A stretch of 64,000 bases of DNA from Astropecten irregularis. Its lineage: Eukaryota; Echinodermata; Asteroidea; Paxillosida; Astropectinidae. This document shows, piece by piece, positions 44,395 through 54,165 of this stretch. The translations under genes were made by a program, and so were the position numbers. The stretch spans positions 15,021,390 to 15,085,389 of the forward strand of contig OZ020258.1 in NCBI GenBank assembly GCA_963971285.1, written 5' to 3'. Below the pieces are notes generated by a model that was not told where the DNA came from, made no database searches, and worked only from the letters and a program-made list of their open reading frames with translations. Positions within the stretch are counted from its first letter, which is position 1; the number at the start of each line of letters is the position of its first letter.

Positions 44395-45045
44395 AGATCC
44401 CTGCGGAACTCCGTGTGTGGTAAGTACAGGATCAGATTTACTATTGTTTATACATACAATTTGATAATGATGGGACAAATAGGACTCAAACCACTTATAA
44501 GCTTGATTGCTGACACCTAAGGAAGAAAGTGTATTCAGGAGGATCTTATGATTAACCGTATCGAATGCGGCTGATAGGTCCAGAAGTAGCAGAGCGGTTA
44601 TTCTTCCAGAGTCCATTTCATTTAAGATGTAATTAGAGACGTTGACTAGGAGAGTCTCAACACTATGTTGAGGACGGTATCCAGACTGACGATCGTCAAG
44701 GAGACTGTTATCTAGCAGGTATTCTGATAATCTAGAGAATACAATTCGCTCCAGGACCTTGAATAGATATGGCAGATTGGAGACGGGTCTGTAATTCTGT
44801 AGAATTTCTTGGTCGAGTGAGGGTTTTTTCAGGAGAGGATGTATATGTGCGATCTTCAGTGATGAAGGAACATGTGCCTGCTCGATACTCATATTAACGA
44901 TCCTTGCTATTATAGGTGCAAATGTGGAAGAACACTCTTTCAGGAGCTTGCATAATAGCTGACATGAGATCCGAGAGTACATGTATCTCTGCACCCTTGC
45001 ATCCTGGAAGATGAAGACCATTGTACTGCAGTACAAAGAAGACAA
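44395..45045 (-). pseudogene. LINE-1 reverse transcriptase, N-terminal and palm part
   Basis: Motifs: IAHIHPLLKKPSLDQEILQN, YRPVSNLPYLFKVLERIVFS, SGYRPQHSVETLLVNVSNYI, LLLLDLSAAFDTVNH (catalytic Asp), WFESYLSHHYQIVC and THGVPQGSI. The next expected motif, YADD, lies 1.25 kb away at about 43100 beyond the inserted element. Confidence 0.9.
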
Positions 45046-45399
45046 TGAAGAAGGGCTTGACCTGGATCATTGTTAGAGACCAAATCATTGTCCAAGTCCC
45101 ATTCAAGTGCCTCCAGGGGTGAACTGGGTTAGAGAGCTGATAACATGTATAGTGAACTGCAAACCATGGATGAGAGTCCATGTGTGAACTGTAGAGTAGC
45201 AATGGTAGATTTTTCAGTCGTAAATAACTGAACGATGAAGCAATAAACTGACTTGGAAATGGTCCAGTAGAATCTTCACACAAATATATACAGATGAGGA
45301 AGAAGACCAAGCACAATCTACCATAAATTAGGCGGAAGTACACAAAAAGTGGAGAGCAGTGTGAGAGGGCAACCCATATAGAGTGCGCACTTCAATGTC

Positions 45400-45690
45400 A
45401 TGGACAGTAGGGTCTTCACCAAGTTCTTTCAATTGACTTGTCATTGCTTACAAAGATCTGCAAATGTCAATCGCTCTAGTGAGAGATAGGTCCTTCTTCT
45501 GAAGTAGGATTTTACGTGTATGATGGTCTTTGATGCCAAGTACTATTCTAATGGAGGTGGTTTGCAGGGTGAAACTGATGTCGCTATGTCAATGTTTCTC
45601 TAGCACTCATACTCGATCGGTAGATGCATCGTATTTATTGCACTGTCTCTGCAAGGTCAGGATCTCCTCCGGTGAACATCTCTCATGCGG
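45400..45690 (-). pseudogene. GypC gag fragment
   Basis: IRIVLGIKDHHTRKILLQKK followed by DLSLTRAIDICRSL and MTSQLKELGED matches the C-terminal part of Mag-type gag (RIVLGIxDxxxRExLLRExDLTLxKAIDICRA). Three stops occur (for example after ICRSL). It abuts the truncated BEL integrase on the right and LINE-1 on the left. Confidence 0.75.
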
Positions 45691-46198
45691 TGTAGACTAC
45701 CACGGCGTGTTGCCAGCTCCTGTCGCACCTCAGTTTGGATACTGGTCCCCTTACAGCTACAAATCTGCGGTAGGCAGATATAAATGCTGATGTGTCCATT
45801 GACTCAATGACCTCCACATGGATGGTAGAGGCATGTGAAGAGGACAGCACATCTTTTGGAATCCGAGGTTCTACCTCTTGTCTTTCTGGTGACGACTGTC
45901 AGGTGGTGTTGCCGCAACTCTGTCTTCTGGCAGATCAGCCATGATCTGGGTCAGTGGCTTTCCTCTCAGCTTTCTGCAGGTGATGCACATGATGCTTCTG
46001 ACAAGGTTGTGGGACCCAACTCTCCACAGGTCTGCTGATCTTACAGCTCCTAGCGTCAAATGTAGGCTTTGGTGTTGCACCTGGTGATGGAAGTGTTCTG
46101 CCAAAAGCTTGGAGAATGGAGACGTGGCCGTCCTTCGGAAGGACGATTGGATGGTGAGTTGCTAGGTCCATATCAGAGCGCTTAAGTCTTCCTCCCAC
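45691..46198 (-). pseudogene. BEL integrase zinc domain and start of core
   Basis: VGGRLKRSDMDLATHHPIVL (45935-46198 frame) leads to EHFHHQVQHQSLHLTLGAVR with His residues, then CITCRKLRGKPLTQIMADLP (45871-46104 frame) with the Cys pair. The core begins VHVEVIESMDTSAFISAYRR and FVAVRGPVSKLRCDR near 45720-45830. It stops there, before the second Asp and the Glu, where the GypC gag piece begins. Confidence 0.85.
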
Positions 46199-46440
46199 TC
46201 TGATGATTCAGTCGCTGTCGAGAAAGGGGCTCAACTTCAGAAGCGGGCTCTTCCTACTGATGGTTAGGTTGGGGTCATTTTGCGCTTCCTTCAGCGTCTG
46301 CATTTCCTCTCTGAAGGAGTGGTTCTGGACTGCCTTGAGGATAGCCGTTTCTGCTTATTGCAGTTGTGCGACTGTCGGCGTTGACAACTCTTCTGATCTT
46401 TCATCAGGGTTGAATGCCGTGGTTTCGTCCCTTGCTGCTT

Positions 46441-47227
46441 TCAAGGTGTGCACCTTTTGAATAAGGGAGCCGACTGCCCGTTGGAGGGAGGGGAGAGCCA
46501 ACAGGAGAATCTGGAGAATCGATCACAGCCAAGGGAAGGTTCGACTTCGGGAACACTTTGGTCGCTGGTTTCTTCCCCCGATGTCTGTTGAGAGTGTGGT
46601 GACCTGCCTGCGTACCTCAGGATCGTTTTCATCAAGTGTCAATTCGGCTGCACCTGTAGTGGCTGCTTCAGTTAATGGGGGGCCTGACTGCCATAGAAAG
46701 TCCGGTTGGCAAAACCAGCGTGTGTCCTTCAGCTCTCCTGCTGGAACGGACCTTGAGGCGAGGTCTGTGGGGTTCTGATTGGTTGGGACGTGACGCCACT
46801 GGTTGGGGTTGGAGGCCGTATGAATCGTGTGAACCCTATTGGTCACGTAAACATGAAAGCGTCTGGATTCGTTGGCTATGTAGCCCAGGACCACTTTAGT
46901 AGAATGTGGTGCTGTCAATGGCAACTCTTGCCATGGCAACTCTTGCAATTCAGTTTCAACTGTGTGTGACAGTGCCGTGACGAGGACGGCAGCACAGAGT
47001 TCAAGGCGGGGGATGGACACAGCATATGAAGGGGGTGACTCTGGCCTTAGCTAGAAACAGGGACACATGCGGCTGGCTCTGTTCATTCTCAGGTAGGCCA
47101 CTGCTTCTATGGCAAGTTGGCTGGCGTCACAGAAGATGTGGACTTCCCTTCTTTTGACCTTGCCGAAGTTGGGAGTTTTGTAACATCTCTGGATGCAGAC
47201 ATCCCGTAGGTCGTACAGAAATTCTCG
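46441..47227 (-). pseudogene. BEL RNase H and linker
   Basis: HIFCDASQLAIEAVAYLR (about 47100-47150, first catalytic Asp) is in one phase. SIPRLELCAAVLVTALSHTV (catalytic Glu), VVLGYIANESRRFHVYVTNR, NQWRHVPTNQNPTDLASRS and FLWQSGPP follow in the frame 46523-47020. The order is that of BEL RNase H. Confidence 0.85.
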
Positions 47228-47662
47228 TCAGCGGTTCCATTTAGGTAGGCAGTTATCTGGAAGTGGCCTATCCCACATGTCTTTAGGGGTACTCGTCTCC
47301 TTTTTCATCTCTGTCAGAAGTTCGCGAAGTATGAGTTTCCCTTCGATGGTCACTGGCATCACAAAGCCGAGGGGATCGAAGATGGAGCTGGCGATCGAGA
47401 GTACTCCTCGTCGAGAGAATGGTTTCTCCGGTAGGCTCACTATGAAAGTGAAAGCATCCCGCTCAAGGGACCAATGTACTCCAAGGGACCTCTGGATGGG
47501 AAGTCTGATGCGCTTGAAGTCAAGGTGTTGAACGTTCTTCCCTCTTGTCTCTTCGGGTAGTCTGTTCATCACGTCTAATACTGTTTCAGACAATCTTGTG
47601 AAATCGCAATTTCTTGCTTGAGAGGGCATCCCGGGTTCGTTGTAATAGGCTGACAGCCGCAT
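47228..47662 (-). pseudogene. BEL RT thumb and connection
   Basis: ARNCDFTRLSETVLDVMNRL, LGVHWSLERDAFTFIVSLPE, FSRRGVLSIASSIFDPLGFV and PVTIEGKLILRELLTEMKKE match the BEL/Pao region after the polymerase site. 144 codons are open. Confidence 0.85.
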
Positions 47663-47949
47663 CTGGGTCTAGTTCGGAAGTTAGCCCGTCGTCGACATAG
47701 AAGTCGCGACAAACAAACTCCGACACATCATCATCACAGGTGGGATTTGCCTTCCTTCACAACCATTCTGATATCAAGCGTTGCGATTGCTGGTGATGAA
47801 ACATTCCCGAACAGGTGGACATTCATCTGGTGGTCGGCAATTGACCTTTCGGGGTCATCTTGGAACCAAAGAAAGTGGAGGTAGTCACGATGTTCAAGGC
47901 TCACATGAAAGTTGTGGAACATTTGTTCCACGTCTCCCATGACTGCGAC
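47663..47949 (-). pseudogene. BEL RT palm
   Basis: GDVEQMFHNFHVSLEHRDYL and HFLWFQDDPERSIADHQMNV hold the motif A Asp and the FLWF/D segment of BEL RT, then HLFGNVSSPAIA. The YVDD-containing strand (tail near 47700, reading V-D-D-G) is in another phase. Confidence 0.8.
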
Positions 47950-48800
47950 TTGGCCGACGGTCCTTGTAGTAGGGATTTGTTCAGTGAAATGCCACTGAAT
48001 TCGGCGCTTGAATCAAAGACAACTCTAATGTCCGTCTTCTTAGGATGTCGCACTGGGAAGTGTGGTTAGTACCACACTATTCCGTTTGGAGCAGGGGGCT
48101 CATCGACTGGTACAGGGGCTGCATGTTTTTTGTCAAGTATCTTATCCATAAATGCTCGGTAGTCATTCATCAACTCTGGTTTTCTGATCAGGGTCCGGTG
48201 GAAGTTGTTCAGTCGAGCTTCAGCATGGGACCGGTTGTTTGAGAGATGGGTTGGAGTTTCCTTGAAGGGTAGCGGAAATTCCAGCTTTCCCTCAGCATTT
48301 GTGTGGACGTTGTCCGTCATAATCTTGAGAAAACGTTGGTCCTCTATCGATGGGGCCTTGTTGTTATCGTCACGTGTCTCGATGTAGATGCTCGAACATG
48401 CATCCTGGCGAGCACTGACTACGTCTTTTGCATTGATATGGTTTTCGCAAGCACCACTGTAGTCAGGTTGAACATCGTTAGTGTCAGAGCGAGGCAGAGG
48501 AGAGATCGTCTGCGTCAAAATTATGCGGCTGGCCGAGACGTGTTCTCTGTTTTTGATGCTGCTCGTGCACATACGGCCGGACACGGTCCACCCCATGTTC
48601 GTGCGCTGGCCCAGGGGGTGTCTTTGGGTCCGTAGTTCTTGATTCTTGGATTTTGAGGGGTTCCGGACAGCTCCTACCGATGAGTAAGAGGATGTCGACA
48701 TCGTCCCTTGGGCTGGGAATCATGTCAGCAATCTGGTTCAGGTGGGGAAAGTTTTTGCAGAGGTCAGGGGATGGTATCTCGCTTCTGTCGCCTGGGATGT
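47950..48800 (-). pseudogene. BEL protease end and RT N-terminus
   Basis: DDVDILLLIGRSCPEPLKIQ (about 48700) is the second protease half. The frame 48066-48701 then gives the RT start: IEDQRFLKIMTDNVHTNAEG, LEFPLPFKETP, NNRSHAEARLNNFHRTLI and RAFMDKILDKKHAAPVPVDE. HFPVRHPKKTDIRVVFDSSA continues in another phase toward 47960. These are hallmark BEL/Pao motifs. There are at least two frame changes. Confidence 0.85.
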
Positions 48801-48807
48801 TCTCATT

Positions 48808-48934
48808 TTCTAGAACTGATTATTAATTTCCTGTTATGTTTTGCATTGTAATTTTGTGTATTGTGCGCCATGAGGCGTCAATCATGGCGGATACCGGCGC
48901 CTTATAAGTGTCCATTATTATTATTATTATTAAC
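48808..48934 (+). mobile_element. LINE 3'-tail fragment in the BEL protease
   Basis: The plus strand reads GGCGCCTTATAAGTGTCC followed by ATT repeats (48914-48934). This matches the 3' ends of LINE-1 and LINE-2 in opposite orientation. It is a strongly 5'-truncated insertion of the same or a related family. Confidence 0.7.
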
Positions 48935-49237
48935 TGTGGGAAGGCGCTCTTTGTGGCCGTTCAAGGACTCCATGACTAGCTCTTGTGCTCGTCTTCCTTC
49001 GGTGAGTATTTGCCTGCCTCCGTAGGTTGACAATTTGTAGTCGTAGGAAGGCCCGTGGAGATTGAGTGCTTCAAAAAGCTTAGGATCTCCAAGGCATGCA
49101 TTTGACTGGTCGTCAAGGATGGCGTAAGCTTGGATGGAGACAGATGGAGCGCTCTGATGGTACACCTTGATGAGCACTATCTTAGACTTGGGGCAAAGTC
49201 TTTCTACGTCGCGGTGATTGTCCCTTTTTTTATGCAA
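48902..49237 (-). pseudogene. BEL protease (DUF1758-like), N-terminal part
   Basis: The frame has VLIKVYHQSAPSVSIQAYAI, LDDQSNACLGDPKLFEALNL and YDYKLSTYGG. These are the BEL/Pao-type aspartic protease motifs; the usual DSGS-like site appears as DDQSNA, the version found in animal BEL elements. It ends in an Asn run that is simply the inserted (ATT)n tail read in frame. Confidence 0.8.
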
Positions 49238-49475
49238 CTCTCCCGAAACCGCGCGAGACTCATGGCCTACGGCGAGAGTTCAGCTCTCGGCCCGGGACCA
49301 CTCAAAAAGAAAGACTCGGGAAACCCGTTTTAGACACATATTCATTTATTCATTTATGGGCGTGCTTTGCATTTCGGTTGCTGTAGAGACGGCCGTTAAG
49401 ACGAGTCCATTTTACTTGAGGGTGTATACAATTTCAAATAAGGCAGCAGTGGTGTACTTACATTGGACAGCATTT

Positions 49476-49853
49476 TTGGCGAGCTGCGAAGCAAAGCGAA
49501 GCCTATGTAGTAGTACCGTTCGTCCCGTCCGTCCGGCCGGCCATCCGCCCGTCCGTCGTTCCGTCCGTCTGTCCGTCGTTCCGTCCGGCCGTCCGCGTGA
49601 AATGTTAGAGTTTTTTAGTATTTGCTTGAACCCCCATTTTTTTTTTTTTTTTTATGGGTGTGTTGTCCAAAATAATGTTATTATTGTAAATGAAAAATGT
49701 TGAAGTTTTTTCTGTTACATTTCAAAATGTTGAAGTTTTGTCTATTGTTTCAAAATGTTGAATTTTTATTTGGATGCGTGTGTGTGTGTGATGGATGGGT
49801 GTTTGTAACTGCACGTAAGGCTGCAGCGAGCCATGACAGCTTCGCTGTTCTAG
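49476..49853 (+). mobile_element. Helentron-like element 3 (378 bp)
   Basis: It starts TTGGCGAGCTGCGAAGC and ends with hairpin ACAGC-TTC-GCTGT and TCTAG (49836-49853). A CCGTCCGT-type tandem repeat fills 49518-49600. Aligning with copy 1 of the host repeat (about 52268-52272) shows insertion between two T residues without duplication. The 5' and 3' inverted repeats are weaker than in elements 1 and 2. Confidence 0.6.
49518..49600. repeat. CCGTCCGT microsatellite-like tract
   Basis: Many CCGTC(C/G) units with GGCCGG interruptions, inside Helentron-like element 3. Confidence 0.75.
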
Positions 49854-50040
49854 TCAAATTATGGTTTTTGTTCAATTACTTCATAAGTTGACTGATTTAA
49901 TAAATAATTTTGTATTAAGCTGGAACTTAATCTATTAGTTTAACATACGTGCATTACTTTATGGAAATGAATAATACCCACGGTAAATGTCAATATTTGT
50001 TTAAGGAAGTGGGTAGGTTAACATTGTACGTAGGTCTACA

Positions 50041-50390
50041 CTATAATTCTAAAATTAAACGAAAGAATGAAGTTTGATTGGAATTCTACCGAGTTTATCA
50101 CCGACACTGAAGGACTTACTTGAGATTACACTATCCACCGGAGTAATTAGTCACAGTTGAGCGCTCTTGAAAAGAGTTTGCTCCTATAAAAGGGCCACCA
50201 CGCCCTACAATGCCTCAATACATTTTTAAATTTTTTTTTTGAAGATGCCCGACGTAAAATCGGGTGGGTTCGACTAATGTTACATTAAGGACCCAAGAGT
50301 CGGGAAAAGTAAGTCCTTCAGTGTCGGTGATAAACTCGGTAGAATTCCAATCAAACTTCATTCTTTCGTTTAATTTTAGAATTCTACCTC
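50041..50390. repeat. DIRS-1 inverted terminal repeat and internal complementary region
   Basis: 50041-50120 (ATAATTCTAAAATTAAACG ... GGACTTACTT) is the exact inverted copy of 50310-50390, with about 190 bp between. In DIRS elements the internal complementary region next to the recombinase gene mirrors the outer end of the terminal repeat; the position here fits. Confidence 0.8.
50185..50192 (+). promoter_or_regulatory. TATA box in the DIRS-1 terminal repeat
   Basis: TATAAAAG in the context CTCCTATAAAAGGGCCACC points into the element from its 3' end. In inverted terminal repeats such a promoter drives antisense RNA on this side and sense RNA on the other. Confidence 0.5.
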
Positions 50391-50542
50391 GTCATCACCT
50401 CCCACTTCGGACTTACTTGAGATATTTATAGTACAGAGACAAAGAGAATAACAAAATCATTAAGTAACCACAAGGGAAACTGACTGAGTTTCAACAATTT
50501 ATTTGATGCTCTGCAACAGACATGACTGTTAATAGTGCCAAC

Positions 50543-51519
50543 CTACTTGGTTGCACAACTCAAAACGGCATCAGCAAACTCGTGATCCGCAGAAACAACA
50601 GGTTTGTTATAAAACCTGGCGAATGTGCTACATCGTGCCCATTGGGCAGTGTTCAGGATGGTCTGAATGGGTACACCACTTGAAAAAGCCGCACTACAGG
50701 CAGCCGATCGTGTACTGTGTGCCTTAAATCGGCCTGTTGCGATACCTGCATCACCTATTGTACTCTTAATACAGCGAGAAATTGTCTCAGACCCCACACG
50801 TTTATGTGGGAAAATATAACTAACAAAAAGGTACCTTTCTTGACCCCGTAAGGATCTGGTAGAAATAAGGTATTGTTTAAGTGTCCTTACAACACATAAC
50901 AGCTCATCATGAGGAAACTTGGATAAGACCACTCTAACCGGCTGTTTGCCGACTTTACTAAGCATGACAAGTTTCATTGTCAGTTGTTTCAAAGACAATT
51001 TAACTTTAGAACCTAATTCTTTTAGGTAGTGCAACACAATATTAACGTCCCAAGTAAAATTGTATCTTGGAGTGGCGGGTCGTAGATTGTAGACTCCAGT
51101 CATAAATCTTCTGATCAGCCGATGAGATCCGGCGGTTGACCCGTCTATGGGGGTCAGCACTGCAGAAATGGCACTGCGAAGAGTGTTTAGCAGTCGATAA
51201 CCGCTGCTATAGTTGCTCGAACTGGATTAATTTCCTTCCGAGTACAGAACAGAACCCATTTATGGAGTGCTGATCGGCAAGCCGCCTCGGTAGCCGGCCT
51301 CCAGGATGCCAGGATGATATCGGCAGCGTGTCCTGAAATTCCCTGACGTCGCAGGGTCTCCCTGATAAATGGCAAGCCATCAGTTGCAGACGGTCTCCCC
51401 ATGGGTGAAGTCTGCCTGAGGAGGGAAGTGACAGTAAATAAGCCCCTTTTGGGCAAAATGATCGGTGTGTCCACCAGTAGTTTCAGCATCTTAGGGAACC
51501 ACATTTGGGTTTGCCACAT
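50543..51519 (-). pseudogene. DIRS-1 tyrosine recombinase
   Basis: The frame 51187-51519 gives the N-terminal core-binding (SAM-like) domain: FIRETLRRQGISGHAADIIL and CRSALHKWVLFCTRKE. After one frameshift at about 51187 the catalytic domain follows (50543-51160) with FTWDVNIVLHYLKELG. The box HSTRSAACSAAFSSGVPIQ (His and Arg) and ILNTAQWARCSTFARFYNKP (Trp and nucleophile Tyr) come next. All catalytic positions I can check are present. It would integrate the circular DNA intermediate by recombination rather than by a DDE integrase. Confidence 0.9.
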
Positions 51520-51789
51520 CGGGGCAATAAGAATTGCTACAGTCTTATCATATTCAATCTTAGTTAAGACCTTCCCAATTAAACAAACATGTCAATGTTG
51601 GGCATCATAAACCTGTCGGTTATTGCCCGAAAAATGTCTGGGTTCAATTTCCATTCAATGTCAGCGTGGAAATTCCGTGATACCATAGTCAGCATGTACA
51701 TTATCAATTTCAGGCAAGTACGACACAGACAACCAAATTTGTCTGGCCATACACCACAACCAAATTTAGCTGAGCTCATTTAGCTGAGC

Positions 51790-52960
51790 GGAATGAGTGC
51801 CGCCGTAAAATTGAATATACGATACTGCGGTAGTGTTGTCTGATTTCAGATGCACATGGATAACCTTGTGTTTATTAAAAAGGGATTGAATGGCAAAAAA
51901 ACACGACTTAAGCTCCAAGTAGTTAATATGCAAAACGGCTTCGGAAGTAGACTAGCAGGCTAGTCGTTGTAAGTCGCATTGATCGTCTCTTCTTTCATGC
52001 TACTTTCGTGAAACCGCTCTACTTTCTCGCGAGACTCATGGCTATACGGCGAGAGTTCGGCTCTCGGCGCGGGATCACTCAAAAATAACGACTAGCCAAA
52101 CACGATTTAGACATTATTCATTTATTCACGTACGGGCGTGCTTTGCATAGTGGTTGCCATAGAGACGACGGTTAAGATGAGTCCATTTTATTTGAGGGTG
52201 ATATACAATTTCAAATAAGGCAACAGTAGGGGGCCTACTATACTGTAGTTAGTTACATTAGACTGCATTTTCAAACTATGGTTTTTGTTCGATTCCTTTT
52301 TAAGTTGATTGTTTGTAGTAAACTGGAACAAAAGTAATATCTATCAGTTTAAAATGTGTGCATTACTTCATAAAAATGAAGAATGCCCATGGCAAATGCA
52401 TGTAAATGATTTCTGTAAGTGGTACATGTAGGTCTACACTATAACTACAGTTAGTAAGACGGACTTATAACTTATTTCTTTATTTATGCACGAAGAAGAT
52501 AAAAACAAACATGCACATGTAATCGACGCACTTTGAGTTAAAAGTATCACTGGTCATATTATGGCTAGCTAGACGTGCGATGCCTGTGGTTGTCTATTCA
52601 ACGTGAATCAGTACAATCCTGTGCAGCTGCGCTGCATGATGTAGCGTGGGCCTACATAGGCCTATTGAATATTCATTGTTTATTAAAAATTGGCCAATCA
52701 GACGCGTCCGTACGATTTCAGCTAAAGAGCCCATAGGCCGTGTCAAACTGAAATCGTGTTTGTCTAGTCGTTGTATTCGAGTGGTCCCACGCCGAGAGCC
52801 GAACTCTCCCCGTAGCCATGAATCTCGCGCGGTTTCGCGAGAGTTGCGTGAAAGAAGAGACGATCAACGCGACTTACAACGACTAGCCTGCTAGTCTACT
52901 TCGGAAGGGGACCATTGTCCTCCTAAAGATTGTCCATTACACTGAGCACCCCAAAGCCCA
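51790..52960 (-). pseudogene. DIRS-1 RNase H, split by a Mutator-like element
   Basis: The first half (about 52908-52970) reads DFIVETDASNMGFGVLS with the catalytic Asp. The second half (51780-51938) reads HINYLELKSCFFAIQSL (Glu) and HVHLKSDNTTAVSYIQ (Asp). The element 51948-52898 sits between. Disregarding it and one 9-bp duplication makes the halves adjoin. Confidence 0.85.
51948..52898. mobile_element. Mutator-like non-autonomous element, copy 1, 9-bp target duplication
   Basis: CTTCGGAAG flanks it exactly on both sides (51939-51947, 52899-52907). The ends are TAGACTAGCAGGCTAGTCG and its complement; inverted repeats run about 165 bp and contain CTCGCGAGA/CGAGAGTTCGGCTCTCGG palindromes. 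A 9-bp duplication with long inverted repeats is the Mutator (MULE) signature. No transposase is present. Related copies are at 4213-4320, 49225-50048 and 63690-63833. Confidence 0.85.
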
Positions 52961-54165
52961 TGTTGGACGCATCCGTTTCCACAATGAAATCGGGTTTATT
53001 TCTGTGAATGGGGGCCCTTGAATATTGCAAGTTTGTGCGCCACCAATTCAGGCCTGCCTTTGCTCGTTCAGACAATGACATTCTCGCATCAAAATCATTT
53101 GCATTTTCAATTAAGGCAGTATTCTTATCTGCTTCCACAGTTCTCCTGAACAATGCGCCATACGGCACAGCTATCTCACATGAGACCAAATACCCAATCA
53201 CTTTGGCAACCTCCCGAATTGTTGGGTGGGAGTACAAACCACATTTTGAATGGCCAAATTCAATTCGCCTTACTTTGGGCACAGGAATTGTTATAGTCAT
53301 TTTGACAGAATCAAGGATAAACCCCAAGAACACCACGGGCTGGGTTGGTTCCAGTACCGATTTTTGAACATTAATAATGAATCCCAACTCTTGAGTTAGG
53401 GCTACTCGTGCGTTAACATTGATTCTGCACTCCTGTAATGTTGAACCTATCAGTAACGAGTCGTCGATATAATCGCATGACTCATAGCCCATTTGTCTCA
53501 ATGATGCAATTTAAAGGTTTCATGACTTTAGTAAAAACCCTTGGGGCACACGCCAAACCAAACGGCAAACAAGTGAATTCAAACAATTTGTTTTGCCACT
53601 CAAATCGCAGATATTTACGATCTTCTTCCGCGATAGGTATCGCGAAATACGCATCTTTCAAATCAATCGACGCCATAAAGCACTTTGGCCTGACTAGTTG
53701 TAGTGCAGACTTGATTGTTTCCATTTTGAAATGGAAGTATGCGACCGATCTGTTCAACTGACGCAAATTAATGATGGGGCGAAAAGACCCGTCCTTTTTT
53801 GGACGAATAAAGATGTTAGAAAGGAACTCGCCAAAGGTATGATGTGCATGCCTGATGGCTCCTTTTTTAAGGAGCTTATCGAAGTCCGAGCTTATACTTC
53901 CTCAGAAATAATGTCCGTCATTTAGTGGGAAACAAAATGTTCCTTGGTGGGAACAGCTGTACTGGCCTGGCCGTTTGGCAAATTCTATATGGTAGTGCTC
54001 TATCGCATCCAAAACCCACTTATCCGAAGTTACGGTTTGCCATTTGGTTACAAACTTGGCTAATCTGCCTGCAATTACGTTACATTGTAAGCAACTACTC
54101 ACCTGGGAATTTGAAGGCAGCTCTACTTGGTAGTCTGATCTGTTGTCCGCGGCTTGGGGTTCCAC
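52923..54165 (-). pseudogene. DIRS-1 reverse transcriptase
   Basis: Three frames carry the domain in order. GRLAKFVTKWQTVTSDKWVL (53902-54165) is the characteristic DIRS RT entry. RQLNRSVAYFHFKMETIKSA and FMASIDLKDAYFAIPI (motif A) with FTCLPFGLACAPRVFTKVMK are in 53482-53766. SCDYIDDSLLIGST (motif C, YIDD) with VVFLGFILDSVKMTITIP lies in 52923-53501. Between them a st retch near 53780-53900 (GEFLSNIFIRPKKDGSFRPI) is in another phase. Catalytic Asp residues are kept. Confidence 0.9.

Larger units (their letters stand above)
42283..45390 (-). mobile_element. LINE-1: CR1/L2-like LINE, 5' truncated, split by Helentron-like element 2
   Basis: RT (44395-45045) and the C-terminal part (42434-43117) belong to one ORF2 divided by the insert 43118-44346. 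The 3' end reads GCGCTATATAAATATCC and (ATT)n at 42283-42300. The 5' boundary against the GypC gag lies somewhere in 45050-45390. It shares tail and motifs with LINE-2. Confidence 0.85.
36554..45700 (-). mobile_element. GypC: Mag/K02A2.6-type Gypsy element split by two LINEs
   Basis: The pieces lie in correct order on the minus strand. They are gag (45400-45690), nucleocapsid knuckle (42085-42280), protease (38600-39070), RT (37730-38525), RNase H (37480-37720) and integrase (36554-37471). A LINE separates the first from the second piece (42283 to about 45390) and another the second from the third (39072 to about 42062). No LTR was identified at either end. Confidence 0.8.
45691..49237 (-). 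mobile_element. BEL/Pao retrotransposon, truncated at both ends
   Basis: On the minus strand the order is protease (DUF1758-like), RT, RNase H region, integrase zinc domain and the start of the integrase core. gag and LTRs are missing. The left side is cut by the GypC gag fragment and the right side by the Mutator-like element starting near 49225. A LINE 3' tail has inserted at 48808-48934. Confidence 0.9.
49225..50048 (+). mobile_element. Mutator-like non-autonomous element, copy 2, left half
   Basis: It aligns with 52000-52460 of copy 1: CGAGACTCATGG, CGAGAGTTCAGCTCTCGG, GGGCGTGCTTTGCAT and the GGTCTACACTATAA end point. It is interrupted by Helentron-like element 3. The match stops at 50048 where DIRS-1 starts and resumes at 63690, more than 13 kb away. 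Confidence 0.7.

Noticed and set aside
48902..48940. poly-Asn tract at the end of the BEL protease frame as a protein feature
   Set aside because: It is the ATT tail of an inserted LINE fragment read in frame.
49218..49703. 161-aa plus-strand frame with Pro/Arg-rich centre
   Set aside because: Created by the CCGTCC tandem repeat inside Helentron-like element 3.
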